Assembly (NCBI GenBank): GCA_009617715.1
Contig: VTFK01000093.1
Coordinates: forward strand, 1,178,001 to 1,242,000
Direction: 5' to 3'
DNA from: Plectrocnemia conspersa
Lineage: Eukaryota; Arthropoda; Insecta; Trichoptera; Polycentropodidae
DNA length: 64,000 nucleotides
Under the pieces are notes generated by a model. The model saw only the letters and a list, made by a program, of their open reading frames with translations. It did no database searches and was not told the origin of the DNA. The number at the start of each line of letters is the position of its first letter. Position 1 is the stretch's first letter. The position numbers and the translations under genes were made by a program. Of the stretch, positions 1 through 13,144 are shown one piece after another.

Positions 1-388
1 AATTATACCAATTACAGACGATGGGTGGTGTTCTCGTTGACTTTTTTTTATTGTGGTGGTATTATACGATTGATCGCCATGATGCGATATGATTGTTATT
101 GTATGTGGCATGTGAGGTAATTATCAGATGAGCTCGGGTGGTTCGAAATACGCTACTGGCTTTAATTACGTCAATATATAATTGTATAAATGATAATTCT
201 GCTTGTATATGTATTAGTAGTATCAAAGATCCGGACTAGTCGTAATCTTTTCAGAGTTCATTACCTTTCGTTTTTTTTATCTGATCGCTGACCGCGCGTC
301 AGCCTTTGGCTGCCCCTGCCCTATCATTATGTCACGTTCGTAATTTTTTAACACAAAAAACTACGATGCATCATCGCTTCGAATACAT

Positions 389-408
389 AGTCAGTCAGTC
401 AGTCAGTC
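389..408. repeat. (AGTC)5 microsatellite
   Basis: Five perfect AGTC units in the GC-elevated leader upstream of the 814 candidate exon. Confidence 0.85.
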
Positions 409-813
409 GCGTTTGGCACTTCATTGTTTGTGTCCGTTGCGTCGCGACGCCTCTTGTATCGTCCGTCGTCGTCTCCGCAGGACGAACGCGATTCAGTCAT
501 AGTCGAACATGTGACAAGAACGGCAGGATCCGATCCTCGGGAGCCAGTCGAAACCGACGCTGTGGCCGCGTATCGAAAATTTGGGAGCGCTCCCTATCGA
601 CGCGAATCTAGCGCAAAATTAATTGCCACTTCCCATATAAGACTACAGCGCGTAAGCCTTGACCGCTCACTGTTAATAATAACACTCAGTTCTTGAATTT
701 ATCATAGTATGATGGTGACATTGTGTTTTTATTTACGTTATTTTCGCATGTGTAAATTGTGCCAAAATTGAGACGTTAATGTGCATCTCGTCCGTGCGTG
801 CTCATCAAGCAGT

Positions 814-834
814 ATGGGATCGTCGATGGCCAAG
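814..834 (+). CDS. Candidate distal alternative first coding exon (MGSSMAK)
   Basis: The ATG opens GGATCGTCGATGGCCAAG and is followed by a good donor, gtaatt, in phase 0. It follows a GC-elevated leader (about 290-830) that looks like a promoter-proximal exon, including five AGTC units at 389-408. It fits the phase-0 acceptor of the TACC exon at 13968, but the short coding part could be chance, or belong to another transcript. Confidence 0.35.
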
Positions 835-3800
835 GTAATTTAGTAGTAAAAACGAAAGTATTTTCTGTTAATTTTAGATCAAAATGCAAAAGTGAAATGC
901 GTAGGTGTGTAGAAGAAGCGCGTTGGAACTGTTTCAATAATCGATTTGCGTTGTTTCATTGTTTCATTACGCGTGCGAAAAAGAAGCGTCACTTCTTTTT
1001 CAATTTATAGGTTAAGGCTTATTTATTCTTAAATTGAATGGCTTGAGATATGTTTTACAATTATTAAGTTGTTATTATTTTTCTATTCTATCGATCGTTT
1101 TGAAAGGTCTACCATGATTGTGCAAGTTTATGTGCTAACACTCATGACTGCAATAATGTTTACAACTTATTCAAATCCAGTTTTAAACCATTTAGGTAGT
1201 TATAGAAAAGATAGTTAAACATAAACATACGTATGTATGTTATGGCACTGTTTAAAGGCTAAGCTACTTAGTTTTCAAATATTATAGTAAGCTCTTTAGG
1301 TGGATGTTATTACTGCTTCAGTATTCATACATCTTCTTGCGTGCTATTTTATTTTTGCCCTAATTACAAAAATCAGTTTTAAATTTTAGGGTGAGCAATA
1401 TTTGTATCATAAATAACATTTTTTAGAGAATAAATACACTTTGTATTTTAGTAAAGCGATGATTATTGTCTTAATTTATACATAATGTACATGTTCCTTA
1501 AAAAAATAATCAGAGAATAAATAAAAGTACATAAATTATTTAAATTACGAAATATTTATTATCCTAAATATGTATGAACTGTGTGTTGTTGTATTTTGTA
1601 AAAACAGCCAGTAAGCTATTATATAGTACATATATAGATTTCCAACCAATATAGTTTTTTATATATAAATTTGTACATGCATATGTAGACATTTATAAAC
1701 AAAAATTACTATCAGAAAAGTTCATACCATAATAATAAAATATTTTATTGAGGCTAATTTCTCTCGTTACGCACATTTCGTTAATCGTGTTTAGAAGTTG
1801 ATCCAACTTCAGTTTCCAAACTTTTAAAAAATAAACATTTTAGGATATCTTAGGATTTTTTTATTATTAATCGAACATTTGATGTGTTTCATTAATTTTG
1901 AAAAATTCAAATCAATTGAACGGCAGACGATTCTTTCGATGCAATTTTTATGAATTTTTCGTACATTTCTCTCTTAGCCTAACCCCACAAAAAGAAAATC
2001 TAACGGCATTAAATCGCATGAAATTGGCCACCAAAACGTGAAATAATCCGACCTGGAAACTTTTCACGAAAAACATTTAACGTTGCACCCGATGTGTTAA
2101 ATCAAAGTCAAAATCTTCGATTTCGTGCCAAAAATAATCGGGTATCATGCGCATATAGCGCTCGCCATTGACTGTTACATTCCGACCTTCATCGTTTTTA
2201 AGAAAAACACTAAATATGCCTAAATTCTTCGCTGTCTCTGGGCTTCAGTTCTTGTGGCATCTAATGTTTATAATCTAAAGTCCAGATGCAAAATGCGCCA
2301 ATAGGAGCCATAAGAAAAACCCAAAAGCTGCGAACGCCGACGAATCGACAATTCCTGGTCTACGGCCATAGTTCCATTTGCAGCAGCAATATTCTCAACT
2401 GATATTTTTTCACTACGTTGCGAATCATTCCATCAGTAGGACGATGAAATTGACCATAATATTCTCGTAAATTTCGAAATTGTTATATCTGTAGAATAGT
2501 TTTGACGCGTTGAGCGGTGTTTAAGCGATCCATTTCGTAAATGCGTTTTTCAAATATCATTTGGCACTTTTAACACGCGTGATTATTGACAACTGTCTGA
2601 TTTATAATGCTGCCAATATAGGAAACTCGTTGTTTGAAATATTTTTGTTTGTTACAAAAATCTAATAATTATTTTCGAAAAGTTTTATATGAATTAATTG
2701 AATGTAAAACTAGCTATTCAAATCAAATTATGAAAAAAATTGGTATAGATATTTCATTCCGTATGTCAAACTTCGTCTTTATGGTTTTTCACAATCTTGA
2801 TCTGGGACGTTTCTTTTCACACCGATGCAAAAATAACTACTTATTGGTTTTGTATCCTAAATTCCTTATTTTATTTGCGCAGCGAATCTGTAAAATATCT
2901 TTCCACTAATTAGGCATATCGTCGTGGCATTGAGCGCATGTTATTTTTAACGTTGATTCCAAGTAAAACGTTTAAGTATAAATATATAACAATTTATCTT
3001 GCAGCATTCTTGTGAATATATTTTTATTATAAAGCCATTGCTCAAGATCTATTTTCACGGACTGATTGTATTGACGTATGCGCAATCGAAAGTATAATAT
3101 CTAATGCAGTTTCATAACGATAAATAAACACGAAGTACGCCTGAATGCAGTTTATTTCATCTTCCGTTTTTAGAAGCTCATAATGTTTACCGAGATGCTA
3201 ACATCATTGCCAGAACGCGGAAGTTTAGTTTGGTTTAATGCACGCCGCCGTGTATTGAAATCGTTCTTCGATCCAAATGCTTTTAGGTGCTGAAACATGA
3301 GCTTCTTCGTTTTTGTATTTGCTTCAGAAGGACAATTTCTGCTTCCTGTGGCGTCCGTCTTTGATTTAGTGCTATAGCGCGTTAAAAATAACTGAAAAGA
3401 TGTTCGAGTTGCTCTTGCCGAAATCATCGGTGAGGTTAACCACCCTGACTTTTCCCCTTTTGCGGAGACGCAAATTATTTGCGTTACATGAAACGGATAC
3501 ATTATGTGTCTTATGTCGGATTGTGTGCTTTTCTGTAGAAGTTCGAGTCTCCGTTTGTTCTTTCGCTGTGAGAACTACATTCACTTTGTAATAATAACAA
3601 ATAAAATAAAATAGTTTACTGAGAATTGATATTTCACGATCTTAATAAATATATTTAATTAGAGACCTTGGTGGTTTTATGTTTATTTTCATATTTCAGT
3701 ATGATTTGGTCATATTCATCGATATTTGAGATTATTGGTTTAATGTGTTTTTAACCACAACCGAATTTTACTGATATTAAATATGCATTACTTCAAGTAT

Positions 3801-5125
3801 GAACATATTATGTAGAGAGGATAATCAGGGGCTTTATTTATTGATATTATTTTTATTAATTAATGAAATGCATAAAATGTTCGATTAATATTTTTTTTCG
3901 AAGATATCCATAAATTTGTGTTTTTTTAAAAAAAATACGTATTATCAGACTAAAAATACGTATTATCATCTATTGTTTGATAATTAGGTCTTTTTAGATT
4001 AAATTGTGAAACATGCATAATAAATATATTTAATCTTTGAAGATTTTCAATGATCTAATCTAATATCTTATCAAATCGAGTTTATTTCACATACACATGA
4101 TTAATGTACGCGAAAACAACATTCTTATTAACATAATACAATTCTGATTAGCTTATTTATGTTACATAAATTTGGCATATGATAAAGAATATTTTTTCAA
4201 TTTATGTTCCGAGTGGTAGAGCATGTTGTAATTTGTGAATTAGCTTTCATAAATGGCTATGACTATGCACGTTTCTTCCGCGCATCTGAAGTTACGCATT
4301 TATTTGATCGATCATCAAACTTTGATGTTTTATCTGGATCGGGAGAGCAATTTCGTTGCGCCACTTATGATGATTATGATAAACGCATGCAGAACGATCG
4401 CATCACGCAATGATATCGCTTTCAAAGACATAATTAATTGTCGCATGTTAACGCTCGTATTTTTTTTATGTTCTCGCAATAAAAAAGATACTTTCTTTCC
4501 GCGGCTCGTCTTTGTTTTAGATTAAAGCGACACGTCTGCACCACATACTTGAATTATCGATTGCTAAAATTAGAATTACATCGTGCGACCTCTTCGCGCT
4601 TGATCTGAACTTACTGGTTAACTGGTATTGCTATAAAATTTACACTGAAAAAGAATACCGCGGCAAGCTCGTATCTCTCCCATAGAAGTAGACTTCCATT
4701 TTCGGTCGGTATGTATTTTTCACGATTCGCAATTGTCGCCCGTATTAGGATTTGCGGTTTGCTTAGTGGAGCTATCGACCTCGAAAGGAGCAAAAACTCA
4801 CCTTCTGCTCAATAACTCTTAACACCGCACGTGACGATTCTTTTTTTTATTTTCATCTCGTTGTGGCAGAAATGCAAAGTCGATGCATACCGTTCCTCGC
4901 TCCATTTACCCTTATTTCCCCGTCGTCTCTGGATTCCGCCAGGACATTTCGTTGTTCGCGTTGAGAGGCGTGCGAGTGCACACGTCCCGCCATCGGCAAG
5001 TCTTTGTCGCAAATTTGGAAGAAAATTATTTTGGTACTGCCAAGATTCCGACAGTTGCTCAGCTATCGATGGGCGGAGAGGAAATCGAATCGATCGAATG
5101 TCGCTGGGTCTGAAGACGCGGCAAG
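835..5125. other. AT-rich non-coding stretch
   Basis: Apart from mariner copy 1 and a moderately GC-elevated block at about 4600-5125 that leads into the 5126 candidate exon, I see no supportable gene. Confidence 0.6.
1797..2629 (-). mobile_element. Mariner-like element, internally deleted, copy 1
   Basis: Minus-strand translation in broken frames gives mariner-type transposase pieces: an N-terminal part (MDRLNTAQRVKTILQI), the helix-turn-helix part around RRRSQLLGFSYGSYWRIL, VTVNGERYMRMIPDYF, and a degraded ISRF...FFLWG block. The ends are gttgatccaacttcag on the left and ggaaactcg on the right; they match copy 2. At about 830 bp it is shorter than an intact mariner (about 1.3 kb) and has stops and frameshifts. 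Confidence 0.8.
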
Positions 5126-5233
5126 ATGAAGAGCAACACCAAGAAGATCGTCACGGGTCTGGTGTTCTCTGGAACACTCATGTGGAACATGCAAGTCAAC
5201 GGCGTGTCGATCAGGAAGGTTCCCAGCTGCAAG
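5126..5233 (+). CDS. Candidate alternative first coding exon (MKSNTKK...)
   Basis: The ATG lies shortly after an in-frame stop at 5111-5113. It opens 36 codons reading MKSNTKKIVTGLVFSGTLMW and then NMQVNGVSIRKVPSCK, ending in phase 0 at AAG then gtgatt. Third positions are G/C-rich (AAG, AGC, AAC, ACC, ATC, GTC), unlike the surrounding DNA, which supports real coding. A hydrophobic stretch (IVTGLVFSGTLMW) could be a membrane or signal segment. The phase fits the TACC exon at 13968, but an exon of a different, unrecognised gene is also possible. Confidence 0.5.
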
Positions 5234-8040
5234 GTGATTTGTGTTAACAGTGGTGAATATTGATCAAAATTTAGTTTGTTGTGTAAACAGTGGGTGTTGG
5301 TGTTTGTTTGTTTATTATTTATTTATAAAGTGTGAAGTTTGGTAGCTAAGTTTCCAACCGCTTTTATTTTACGATTTGGAAGACGCTCGCTAGATGGCAT
5401 CTCGTTAGTTTTGCTCTCGTTGAATGAGTTTATGAATTAAACTTTATAGCTTTCTAATACCAATTTATGATGACGAACTTAAAAAACTGGCTTTATTTAT
5501 TTGATTCGGTATTACTATTTTTGCTGTGAGAAATCAAGTTTGAATTTAGATGTTCGTTATGGAATGTCACATACGATTTTGATCGAAAGTTGTTACTATA
5601 AACACGTGATTTTATACTCTTATAAAAATGTATACTACGAGGCTCTGTAATACTGTTTGCGGAGTGGGGAAGTGGGTAAATCAATCAAAATTGTATATTT
5701 CAATATTTACTCATCAATGCGCTTCATAGAAAATTGGAGCCAATATATTATAATACAACTACAATTACCTTCTAGCTCTGTTTCCCCCCGAAAGCTTCTT
5801 TTAATCGACGTACATATTAGTACAGTATTATTTGTATATGTTTAATATAATATGTGTATTATCAATGAAAATATATTTTCACTGGCATTTCAGTGAAATC
5901 GTATCGGAATACATTTTCACCGGTAGATTTAAAGGTTGATCCAATTTCAGTTTCCAACCTTTTTTTTTAAGTTTTGAACGTTGCATCCGATGTGTACCTT
6001 CCACATCAATATTTTCGATTTCGTGTCTAAAATAATCGAATCATGCGCCTATAGCGCCTATCATTGACTGTTACAGTCCGACTTTCATCGTTTTCAAAAA
6101 AGTAAGGCCCAATGACGCAGCCTGACCACGATATGCACCAAACAGTCATTTTTTGCGCATATAATGGTCTCGTAATTCATATGTGAATTTTCCTCGCCCA
6201 TATTCTTCGCTGTCCATGAACTCTGGGCTTCAGTTGTTGTGTTATCTGAATTTTATACGAGTCTAGGTGTAAGTCCAGATGCAAAATGCGCCAAAGGGAG
6301 CCATAAAAAATCCCAAAAGCTGCGAACGCCAACGAATCGACAATTCACGGTCTTTGACAACACTTTCATTTACAGCAGCAATATTCTCGTCTGAACGGGC
6401 GCCACCATGATGCACACTTTTTCCAGTCTCTTGAAATTTTTCAATACTTTGCGAATTGTTCGCTCAATAGGACGATATTTACCTAATCTTCTCGTAAATG
6501 ATGTAAAACAATTGAACAATTTTATAGCACTATTTGGTTAAATGTGCCATTGTTACAAACTAGATTTGACACTTTGTACACGCGTGAATATTGACAGCTG
6601 TCTGATTTACAGTGCTGCCAACATAGGAAACTCGAATTGAATCACTGTACATATATTTCTACAAGTGAAAATATACTTTTTGTTGCAAGTGCTTTGTGAA
6701 ATTATATGCTGCTCTAAACTGTCATTTGACAAAAAAGTGACGTATGTAGTGCTCTTTAAATAACGAGCCTTATTTCAAAAAATAGTGAATAAATCCTGTT
6801 TTGTCTTGAAATTATAAATCAATTGTTTGATACATTTTTAGTGAACTTATATTATATTAATAATGAAAATATAACTTCACTGAAAAATACGCATTGTATA
6901 ACGTCCATTTGCCGTGCAAACCTAAACCTAATGTATAATTATATAACAGCATATTATTTCATATATATATTTTAGCATATAATTTACCTGCCAGTTAAAT
7001 TACATTTTCGCTATTAGAAATAACTAATGTTCTAGTTTTACGTGCAGGTGAAAATATAACTTAATTAAAAAATATAAAATTACTGTTTTTGTTTGTGTTG
7101 ATATCGTTTTCTTTATAGTCGATAAGCAGAATACCCATGATATTCCAGGAAAAGTTGCGATTTTAAACATCTTGTTGGGTGGTGCATCCTTCCTGTGCCA
7201 CTGCACTGATTTGTTTGAACTCAATTAATAACATTATTTGCTGCGACACGGTGTTGCTTCCGAAGCGGCGTGAGCAATCTTGTATGCCAAAATATTATAT
7301 TTTCAAAATGAAAAAATCATGAGATATTTTCAAAATAGAAAAATCGGGGATTTTCCGTCATCTTCTGGTATCAATGTCTCCACTTTTCGATGTTTATTGT
7401 AGTGGTTACATCGATAGGCTATCGTCGGATAATACAAATGTCCCGTAGTTAGGTCGTTTTTTCACCGCAATTTTATCTACGCGAACTTATCTAACACCCT
7501 TCATAAGCTCATCTTCTGTGGGTATGTCCTCGCGACGTAGAAGGTTTGTCCACTTAGCAGTAATTAATAAAATTTAAAATATTGCAGTATAGATTTGCAT
7601 ATATAATGCAAATTTAACCAGTTTCTAACGAGTGAACGTTTCTTAAATTTATACATATTTCAAAATGTCGTAGTTTTGCTTGATTCAATATGAGCGAATA
7701 ACACGGAATTATGAGCCCATGTGCGTCATTGTCGTACTATGTTGTATTTCAAATGTTCATTTTAATTGTTTTAATTCATTTTAACGAATATTAGGCTCTA
7801 ATATGTGTGTGATCTAATGTGGGTGAAGTATTTTTGTGGTTCGGCCATAAATTCCAATTAAGACTCACGTGTTATAATCGTGTTTTGGGTCGATTGCGAT
7901 TTGACGGATTGCTAACATTGAACTTTTTCAAGAGCGCACGCAATGCCTAGATTAGTATCTTTCAAACTTATATTAAGTTTCAAGTTCGCACGTATATTTT
8001 ATAGCACACATACAAAATCTGTCTTTGGTTAAAAAAAAAC
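5234..8040. other. AT-rich non-coding stretch
   Basis: Contains mariner copy 2 and otherwise no supportable gene or RNA. If the 5126 exon is a TACC first exon, this is intron. Confidence 0.6.
5935..6634 (-). mobile_element. Mariner-like element, internally deleted, copy 2
   Basis: It is the same family, same strand and same ends as copy 1. The minus strand shows RELSIRWRSQLLGF-like helix-turn-helix sequence and V-W-C-x-x-x-x-G...G-P-Y-F-F-E-N-D-E followed by VTVNDRRYRRMI. About 700 bp remain. It lacks most of the catalytic C-terminus and is not functional. Confidence 0.8.
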
Positions 8041-8542
8041 ATCGTGAAATATTCAGAGCGCCTTGCAAGGAGTTTTATTGCGCCTCCTAAGTCACCCCGA
8101 TTGCATATAGTGCATTTATCGCGTGCTTGCGAACCACGACCCAATTCAGCTAATTTTCCCGCTTCGCCCCATATTGATTTGCCCTGGTGCCCCTACCCGT
8201 ACCTTGGGGTAGTCCCTCGACACAGGGCATGCGCATTCTAGTATTTTCCTTCGTATCTTTATATCTCGGTAGGCGTTGTTGTGTTTGCGAGTCGCGGGTC
8301 ATTCTCCGTCGGGTTCGTCATGCGCATCGTCGTTCGTCCACGTCTCTTGCTCTTCGTACGTAGATTGTATCCGTAGAATTCGTCCGTTCAATGGTTGCTC
8401 GGGTGCAGCAGCAGATCGTTCGCCGTGTGTGCGATGGTGCGTTTCGTGTTTCACCTATTTCATCTTATGCGGGCGTGCGCTCGCTTACTGTGTATTTAAT
8501 TGTTTAACGATACCGTCGACCGGCTACGGATAACAGATTCTG

Positions 8543-8554
8543 ATGATGATGAAG
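8543..8554 (+). CDS. Candidate alternative first coding exon (MMMK)
   Basis: Three ATG codons and AAG precede gtgatt, in phase 0, after an in-frame TAA at 8531-8533. The leader (about 8040-8540) is GC-elevated and promoter-like. It may equally be a non-coding first exon. Confidence 0.3.
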
Positions 8555-11169
8555 GTGATTGATCTACTACTGATCAGCTATTCTATCTAGATCGTGCGCG
8601 GTGTCTTCGTTTTTTACGCACGTTTCTGATGGACGTGCGAAAATCGTAATGGTGTAAACCTGTCGCGTTTTCTTGACGGCGCTTAGGATAACTATGATTT
8701 ATGTGTTTACACGTAGTAGATAATAAGTGTCTATTCATATCTTTGTATACGAAATATGGGAAGTTGATTTTTAGGTATCAGTTTTACCAACACAAATCGA
8801 TATCGGCTCAACTGTTGCGTCTCCATGCGTAGATGACATGACGCAAATAATGTGTATACATGATCAATACATTTTCGACGTCTCTTCTATTTGAATAACA
8901 TTCGCGATAATGAAACAACTACAACATATAAACAGTTGCTTTGGAAAAAGCTCAAGCTATACATTGATTTAAGCGAGAACGCGTTGTCTTATTCTCTGAA
9001 AGACACCCTAAATTGCTTGTGTTAGTTTTCTAGCAAAATCTTCTCTACATTATGTTATAATTTTAGATGTAATCATTACTGTCTTTGAAAATTAATTTAA
9101 TGCAATTATTTTAAAATGCTTTATACCTGTTGATTGTTTTATACCGCTCCACAAAAAGGACGGGTCCGTGCCAGATGTTTGAAAATATGAGATCGAAAGT
9201 ATTTGAATGGCAAAAAATTGTCTACGATTTTTTCAATTAATCGAGTCCCGATAAGACCGATTTACTTTGATAATCTAAGAACTACGTTAATAATTAGATA
9301 AATAAAAACTTCAATAATATAATGTATTATGATATTAACATTTCTAAATAATTCTCGAAAAAATCATGTTTTTTTTGGAAATTTTATTTCAAGCAGATAT
9401 TTCGTCAGTTACCGACATTTATGATCAATTATCCGTTTGTCTATTTATGCGTATTTTGTTTCATACAACAAGGAGCTTTTAAACAATATTTCTTACCTCA
9501 GGTACTTTTAAAAATACTATATATGCTAATTCTTTAGTATGTTCTACGAATACTAATAAAAATAAATAGGATGACTGTGTGTAAAAACCTTTTTGTCCCA
9601 TTTTCATTAATTACATTGTCAGAAAGAATATTTTTGTATATATTTCCGTTAAATCTTTCATTTTTGGATCAATAAGTTTGGAACAATATAGGGAACATAG
9701 TTTTTGACAAAATATCGCTTTTGATCGACCGCTTCTGGTGCCTCCTAAATTTTCATAACAGGAGCCAGATCACCACTCGCCAATTTATTTCAATAAAATG
9801 TATTCCTATGCTACTCATTATTTTTTGTCAGTTACGATTATCCGAAAGAACATGAGAAGAGTGCGTAGAAAATTATTAATCACTGTCGTTTTCGTAGTTC
9901 TTAACTATGGAGTTTTCGTTTATAACAAATAAAATGTACGGATCTGAAAAAAAAATGGAAAGGGAAGGAAAAAAATCTGTACTGCTGGTTTTTTATTTTT
10001 TAATATCTGTAGTATCGAAAATCGATTTTTATCCCAATTCCGGTACTACCGGTATTGCATTCCCTAGTCGTACATACATACATAATTGGAAAATTTAGCT
10101 TATATAAATACTATATTAGTGTGAAAAAAGGCAGTATCCTCTTAACTTATGTTATTTTAATATAATTCATATAATAAGCACCCAGATCCTTGTATAATGT
10201 TGTCTTGTGAAATAATCTATATTTAATTAATGGTTAACTTTATTTACCAATTATTTTTTGTTCATCTATGTATATATGTGCATATATATCTATATAAATA
10301 CGTATGTACATATGTACAAATTATATAAAAAAAAATTATAACGATAGTAGATACAATAAAATACTGTCTGATTTTTATAAAATATAATAATATTGTTCTC
10401 ATATGACATTCACATAAAATTGTGCTGTTTTTATAAAATAGCTATCTACAAATTCATCAATATTTAAAATTTAATTAATACCTTTTTTATTTAATTATGT
10501 ATTGTAAGTAAATCATAGTTTACATCGGCAATTTTCGCTTAATTAATACTACTTTTACGAATTCTCAATTGATTTTTTAACGAGTACGATACGGGTTTGT
10601 AATAACGCATCAGAATGATTCGAATTTTGACATTTTACGTGTCCACTGTTGAATACAGATTCTGTATGACGGTTAATTTTGTTTTGTGAAATTGACATCG
10701 GCACTATAATCATGTTTATGTAGAACAGCAATATTGCACAGATTGAAGAGCAAGGTCGTGATTGACCCATAACAAAGCAGTTTGCAGCGTTATTTTACTA
10801 TCTTTTAGGGTTTACTTTCACCGGCTCTTTCAAATTTCTCTCGGCGTTTTCATCGATAGCTATCGTCGCGAGAAGCTCGATTGTTTTCTCTGTAAATTGG
10901 TCTTAATTAAATGTTAAAAATCTGCTCCATTTTTGCGATAATTACAATCTTAACACAATGATTTTTTATTGTCGTGAGAATTTTGTTTCCAATTTTAATA
11001 GTACACGTTCGTTATGGCTTAGTTGCAATTTTAAATCAAAATATTTTCATAGTTCGCACTCTCTGTCCTACAGCAGGAGCATCGTGCTAGATTTTGGCAG
11101 CTGTCAATTGCGCGCTCCATGAATGCTTCTGCCGCTACTCTACATACCTATAGGAATTTGCACGAACTA

Positions 11170-11551
11170 CATTCACGCGAGTGTGTTTCGGCCCTCAATT
11201 TCGGGTTCTGGGGCTTCTTCGATTACTGACTAGTACTTCTGCTGCGGTTTTATTTCGGTCGCATCGATCGCAGAACAGACAACTCGGTGCAGTCAGCAGC
11301 GTCAAATCGCGCCGTTTCCTCTCTTATTTCTATTTCCAAATTAAACTTTAAATATAACTTTTACGTTTGAAGGGAGCGACATGTCTTGTGGGCTGTCTTT
11401 GAAAACCAAAGCCATTTTTAGAGCTTAGTCCTCGAAGTGTTCTTGAATGATTGTTAAATTTTCGTTTTAAATATCTTAACTGTTCGCATTTGATTCGTGA
11501 CTTTACTGAGTCAAATTATTGTATACTAATCACGTTATTAATTGAAGAAAA
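11170..11551 (+). other. Candidate non-coding first exon or promoter region
   Basis: GC-elevated sequence from about 11050 is followed by a strong donor (GAAAAG then GTGAGT at 11552). The longest ATG frame before it (ATGTCTTGTGGG near 11380) stops before the donor, so any exon here is probably untranslated. The start is not defined. Confidence 0.3.
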
Positions 11552-12784
11552 GGTGAGTGAAATGTGACATCCAAAAAAGTTTTTGCGATAGAGTGGATCA
11601 AATTTTGAAATATCTTGTTTGTACTAGTGGTTATATCGTATGCTTTATGACACTTGATCATAGTATGATTTTCATCAATAAGTGTTTTGGATTGCGATTT
11701 AAATTTATTACGAGAGAAGCATTCACATTGACCGTCTTTCTGTCCGTGTAACATATTATTGTCATGACTAAGGTCTAGGAAATTGGGGTTAAAGCGAAAA
11801 ATTAAATCGATTAATTAGGTTTTGGACGTAAACAAATATTCGCCTTTAAATGTGTCAGGATCGTTCCATTGTGCAGTTTTAGTGGATACAAATTCCTATG
11901 CAGCATAATATACTACTTGAGGTTAATTTGAGCCGCGATAATCCGCTTGGATTCAGAGAATCTAACGACTCAACTGAAAAACTGGTGTCTACTTCTACTT
12001 TCATTATTTTGCTGATTGAGTAAAATATACATACTGCAACTGAAATCATCTCTTGAACTGATAATTTTATTACATTGAATTTTCATTAATTTTTGCAAGT
12101 ATTGCTCGTTTGTGAAGCCATTTATCGAAATAAAGTCGAAATAATAATATTTTTGTATTCAAGTATGTTTGGAAAGCCCATTATTTAAGCTATAATATAT
12201 TGCTGTGATTAAAATAATTATCTACGTTTATACGTTGCCCTATAAATTCGCAGCAGATCCGTTTATAAAAAAAACATATGACAATTAGTGTTCCATTCGC
12301 GAGTTTTTAGTACTAAAAACAAATTTTGATTCCGGTTTCTATTCCAAATATATGTAGAAAATGTCGACTTGGTTCTTCGTCTTTATGGTTAAATATGTAA
12401 ATAAAAACAATTTTGACATCTGCAGTTCATTAAGATGTTTGAACATCTGTAACTTATTAAGTTGAATGTACATTTTTACAATGAAAGCATTTACAGCTAC
12501 ACACTATGCATAATTATAGCATTCGAGTTAATGTGCTTTGAATAGTGGTACATAAAATGTATGTTAAATTTATAATAGGTCAATGTTTAATGATGCATCA
12601 CTGATTTAGATCATTTTGTTAGCTGCATAATCGTGTTTTGCTTTTCTTTATTTATTTCACGTAAACAAAAAAATTGCTGCCTTCCAAGCATTAAAAGTCT
12701 TTGTAATAAAAATGTTTCCTTCATGACTTGACGAATCTATCGAATCTCTTCATCGCATATTTGGCAGTTCGCCACCATTCTCGA

Positions 12785-12982
12785 TCATTGAAGACTGTCC
12801 GATAGATTTGTGACTGCGTCATCAAATCTTTCAAAGAGATCCTTCGCGTAATTTTTCAGCATTTTACCGTGTCCCACGCGTTCTTTCAGATTGTTCAGAG
12901 CTTTGTGTACTTGAAAATCCAGATAGATGGATAGCGTTAACGAGTGAATGCGCAGAGAGCGAAGTTGGCTTCGGGGCTCCAC
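12785..12982 (-). CDS. Unassigned minus-strand ORF
   Basis: From 12982 down to a stop at 12785, with a charged, helix-prone C-terminal part (HKALNNLKERVGHGKMLKNY, then AKDLFERFDDAVTNLSDSLQ). The stretch from about 12917 down may be a terminal exon, since the minus strand has cttttcaag-like sequence (ggattttcaag) just before it. I do not recognise the family. It could be an exon of an antisense gene, a pseudogene fragment or chance. It lies just upstream of the proximal TACC first exon, in divergent orientation. Confidence 0.3.
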   Translation of the reverse strand: MEPRSQLRSLRIHSLTLSIYLDFQVHKALNNLKERVGHGKMLKNYAKDLFERFDDAVTNLSDSLQ

Positions 12983-13000
12983 GCTAGCTCACTGTGATTC

Positions 13001-13144
13001 GGTCAGCTGACCGACTAGCACGCTGCTGCCAAGCCGGGGGCTTGTACCAATTTCCCTTTGGTGTCACGTTCACAAAAACAAACCTACCCGGATTTCTTCC
13101 CGGACGTCATGGTTGCATAAATAACGAGCGGAACTCCGGCCGCC
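13001..13144 (+). promoter_or_regulatory. Promoter-proximal leader of the 13145 exon, with short uORF
   Basis: The stretch is GC-elevated. It contains a 12-bp perfect palindrome, ggtcagctgacc, at 13001-13012. An upstream ORF of three codons (ATG GTT GCA TAA) at 13109-13120 sits 24 bp before the main ATG. The transcription start is not determined. Confidence 0.4.

Larger units (their letters stand above)
8555..13000. other. AT-rich non-coding stretch
   Basis: Holds the GC-elevated 11050-11551 block and the minus-strand ORF at 12785-12982. No other supportable gene; probably intron of longer TACC transcripts. Confidence 0.55.

Noticed and set aside
306..696. Two overlapping plus-strand ORFs in the GC-elevated leader
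   Set aside because: Different frames overlap, neither shows a domain, and the sequence fits a 5' leader before the 814 start and 835 donor better.
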